A stretch of DNA of 5,687 bases. It comes from Micrococcales bacterium (GTDB taxonomy: Bacteria; Actinomycetota; Actinomycetes; S36-B12). The notes below the pieces were generated by a model. It ran no database searches, had not been told where the DNA came from, and saw nothing but the letters and a program-made list of their open reading frames with translations. Both the position numbers and the translations under genes were made by a program. The stretch lies in NCBI GenBank assembly GCA_002694095.1, contig NZLD01000022.1, forward strand, positions 19,629 through 25,315, in the 5' to 3' direction. Of the stretch, positions 5,467-5,687 are shown piece by piece (the first letter of the stretch is position 1; each line of letters opens with the position of its first letter).

Positions 5467-5687
5467 TTCCTCCGGGCGGGGACATGAACAGACGAGATTA
5501 CGATCACCGTACGCACCGTCGATGCGTCGTACAGGCGGCCAGTATTTGCCGGCCTCCATGCCGCTGACAGGGAACGCTGCCATCCGAGCCGGGTACGCGT
5601 GCTGCCATTCGCCAATCAGGCAATCGGCCGTGTGGGGAGCATGGACCAACGGATTATCATCCGCCGGCCACTCCCCTGTTCGAACCG
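5452..5687 (-). CDS. gcvP: Glycine dehydrogenase (decarboxylating), P-protein, C-terminal 77 residues (5' end outside the window)
   Basis: GcvP is the PLP enzyme of the glycine cleavage system; it decarboxylates glycine and hands the aminomethyl group to the lipoyl arm of GcvH, in the cytoplasm. Only the end of the roughly 950-residue protein is here. It shows the typical C-terminal signature: [10 protein letters not shown], then [33 protein letters not shown] and LVCSCP, which align with NPLVNAPHI, EWAHPYSREVAVFP, KYWPTVKRLDDVYGDRN and LFCSC of E. coli GcvP. The frame is open to the right edge; the TTG near 5649 is internal, not a start. The stop TGA at 5454-5452 lies inside the last codons of the convergent GNAT frame. 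The PLP lysine and the other gcv genes are outside the window. Confidence 0.94.
   Translation of the reverse strand, partial: VRTGEWPADDNPLVHAPHTADCLIGEWQHAYPARMAAFPVSGMEAGKYWPPVRRIDGAYGDRNLVCSCPRPEELVAS

Overview
The window (roughly 60% G+C by eye) looks like chromosomal DNA of a member of the Actinomycetota. The strongest evidence is RbpA, an RNA polymerase-binding protein known only from that phylum. It sits in the neighbourhood lnt - polyprenol-phosphate-mannose synthase - fxsA - rbpA, which resembles the corresponding mycobacterial locus. GTG starts are frequent and Shine-Dalgarno sequences are often missing, which also fits. I cannot name the genus. There is no mobile element, CRISPR array, rRNA or tRNA.

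Left block, + strand (1-2836): the 3' part of lnt (apolipoprotein N-acyltransferase, with its catalytic Glu-Lys-Cys set visible), then a soluble GT2 polyprenol-phosphate-mannose synthase, an FxsA-family membrane protein 5 nt further on, and after a 185-nt gap rbpA with a strong ribosome-binding site. The first two form a lipoprotein-acylation and mannosyl-donor module; the two activities are fused in Mycobacterium tuberculosis Ppm1 but separate here. The rbpA upstream gap holds a GC-rich hairpin and an ECF-sigma-like promoter candidate.

Middle block, - strand (2940-4687): argG (long-type argininosuccinate synthase, 478 aa), followed 23 nt later by a 95-aa C-terminally anchored membrane protein of unknown function. 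It converges on rbpA, with two GC-rich hairpins between them.

Intergenic region 4688-4987 (300 nt): it separates divergent argG and a GNAT gene and is unusually rich in inverted repeats. These include an 8-bp stem abutting a 6-bp stem, a 14-bp palindrome with -10-like hexamers on both strands, a 12-bp bulged hairpin and a pair of interleaved stems. It is the least explained part of the window and the best candidate for a cis-regulatory RNA or a multi-site operator.

Right block: an AAC(6')-like GNAT acetyltransferase reading frame (4988-5466, +) that is broken by a frame change with an apparent small deletion, and convergent with it, overlapping by 15 bp, the last 77 codons of gcvP (glycine decarboxylase, - strand), cut by the window edge.

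I found no clearly new multi-gene system. The most interesting leads are the structured argG/GNAT intergenic region, a shifted zinc-knuckle spacing in RbpA, and several candidate leaderless starts.
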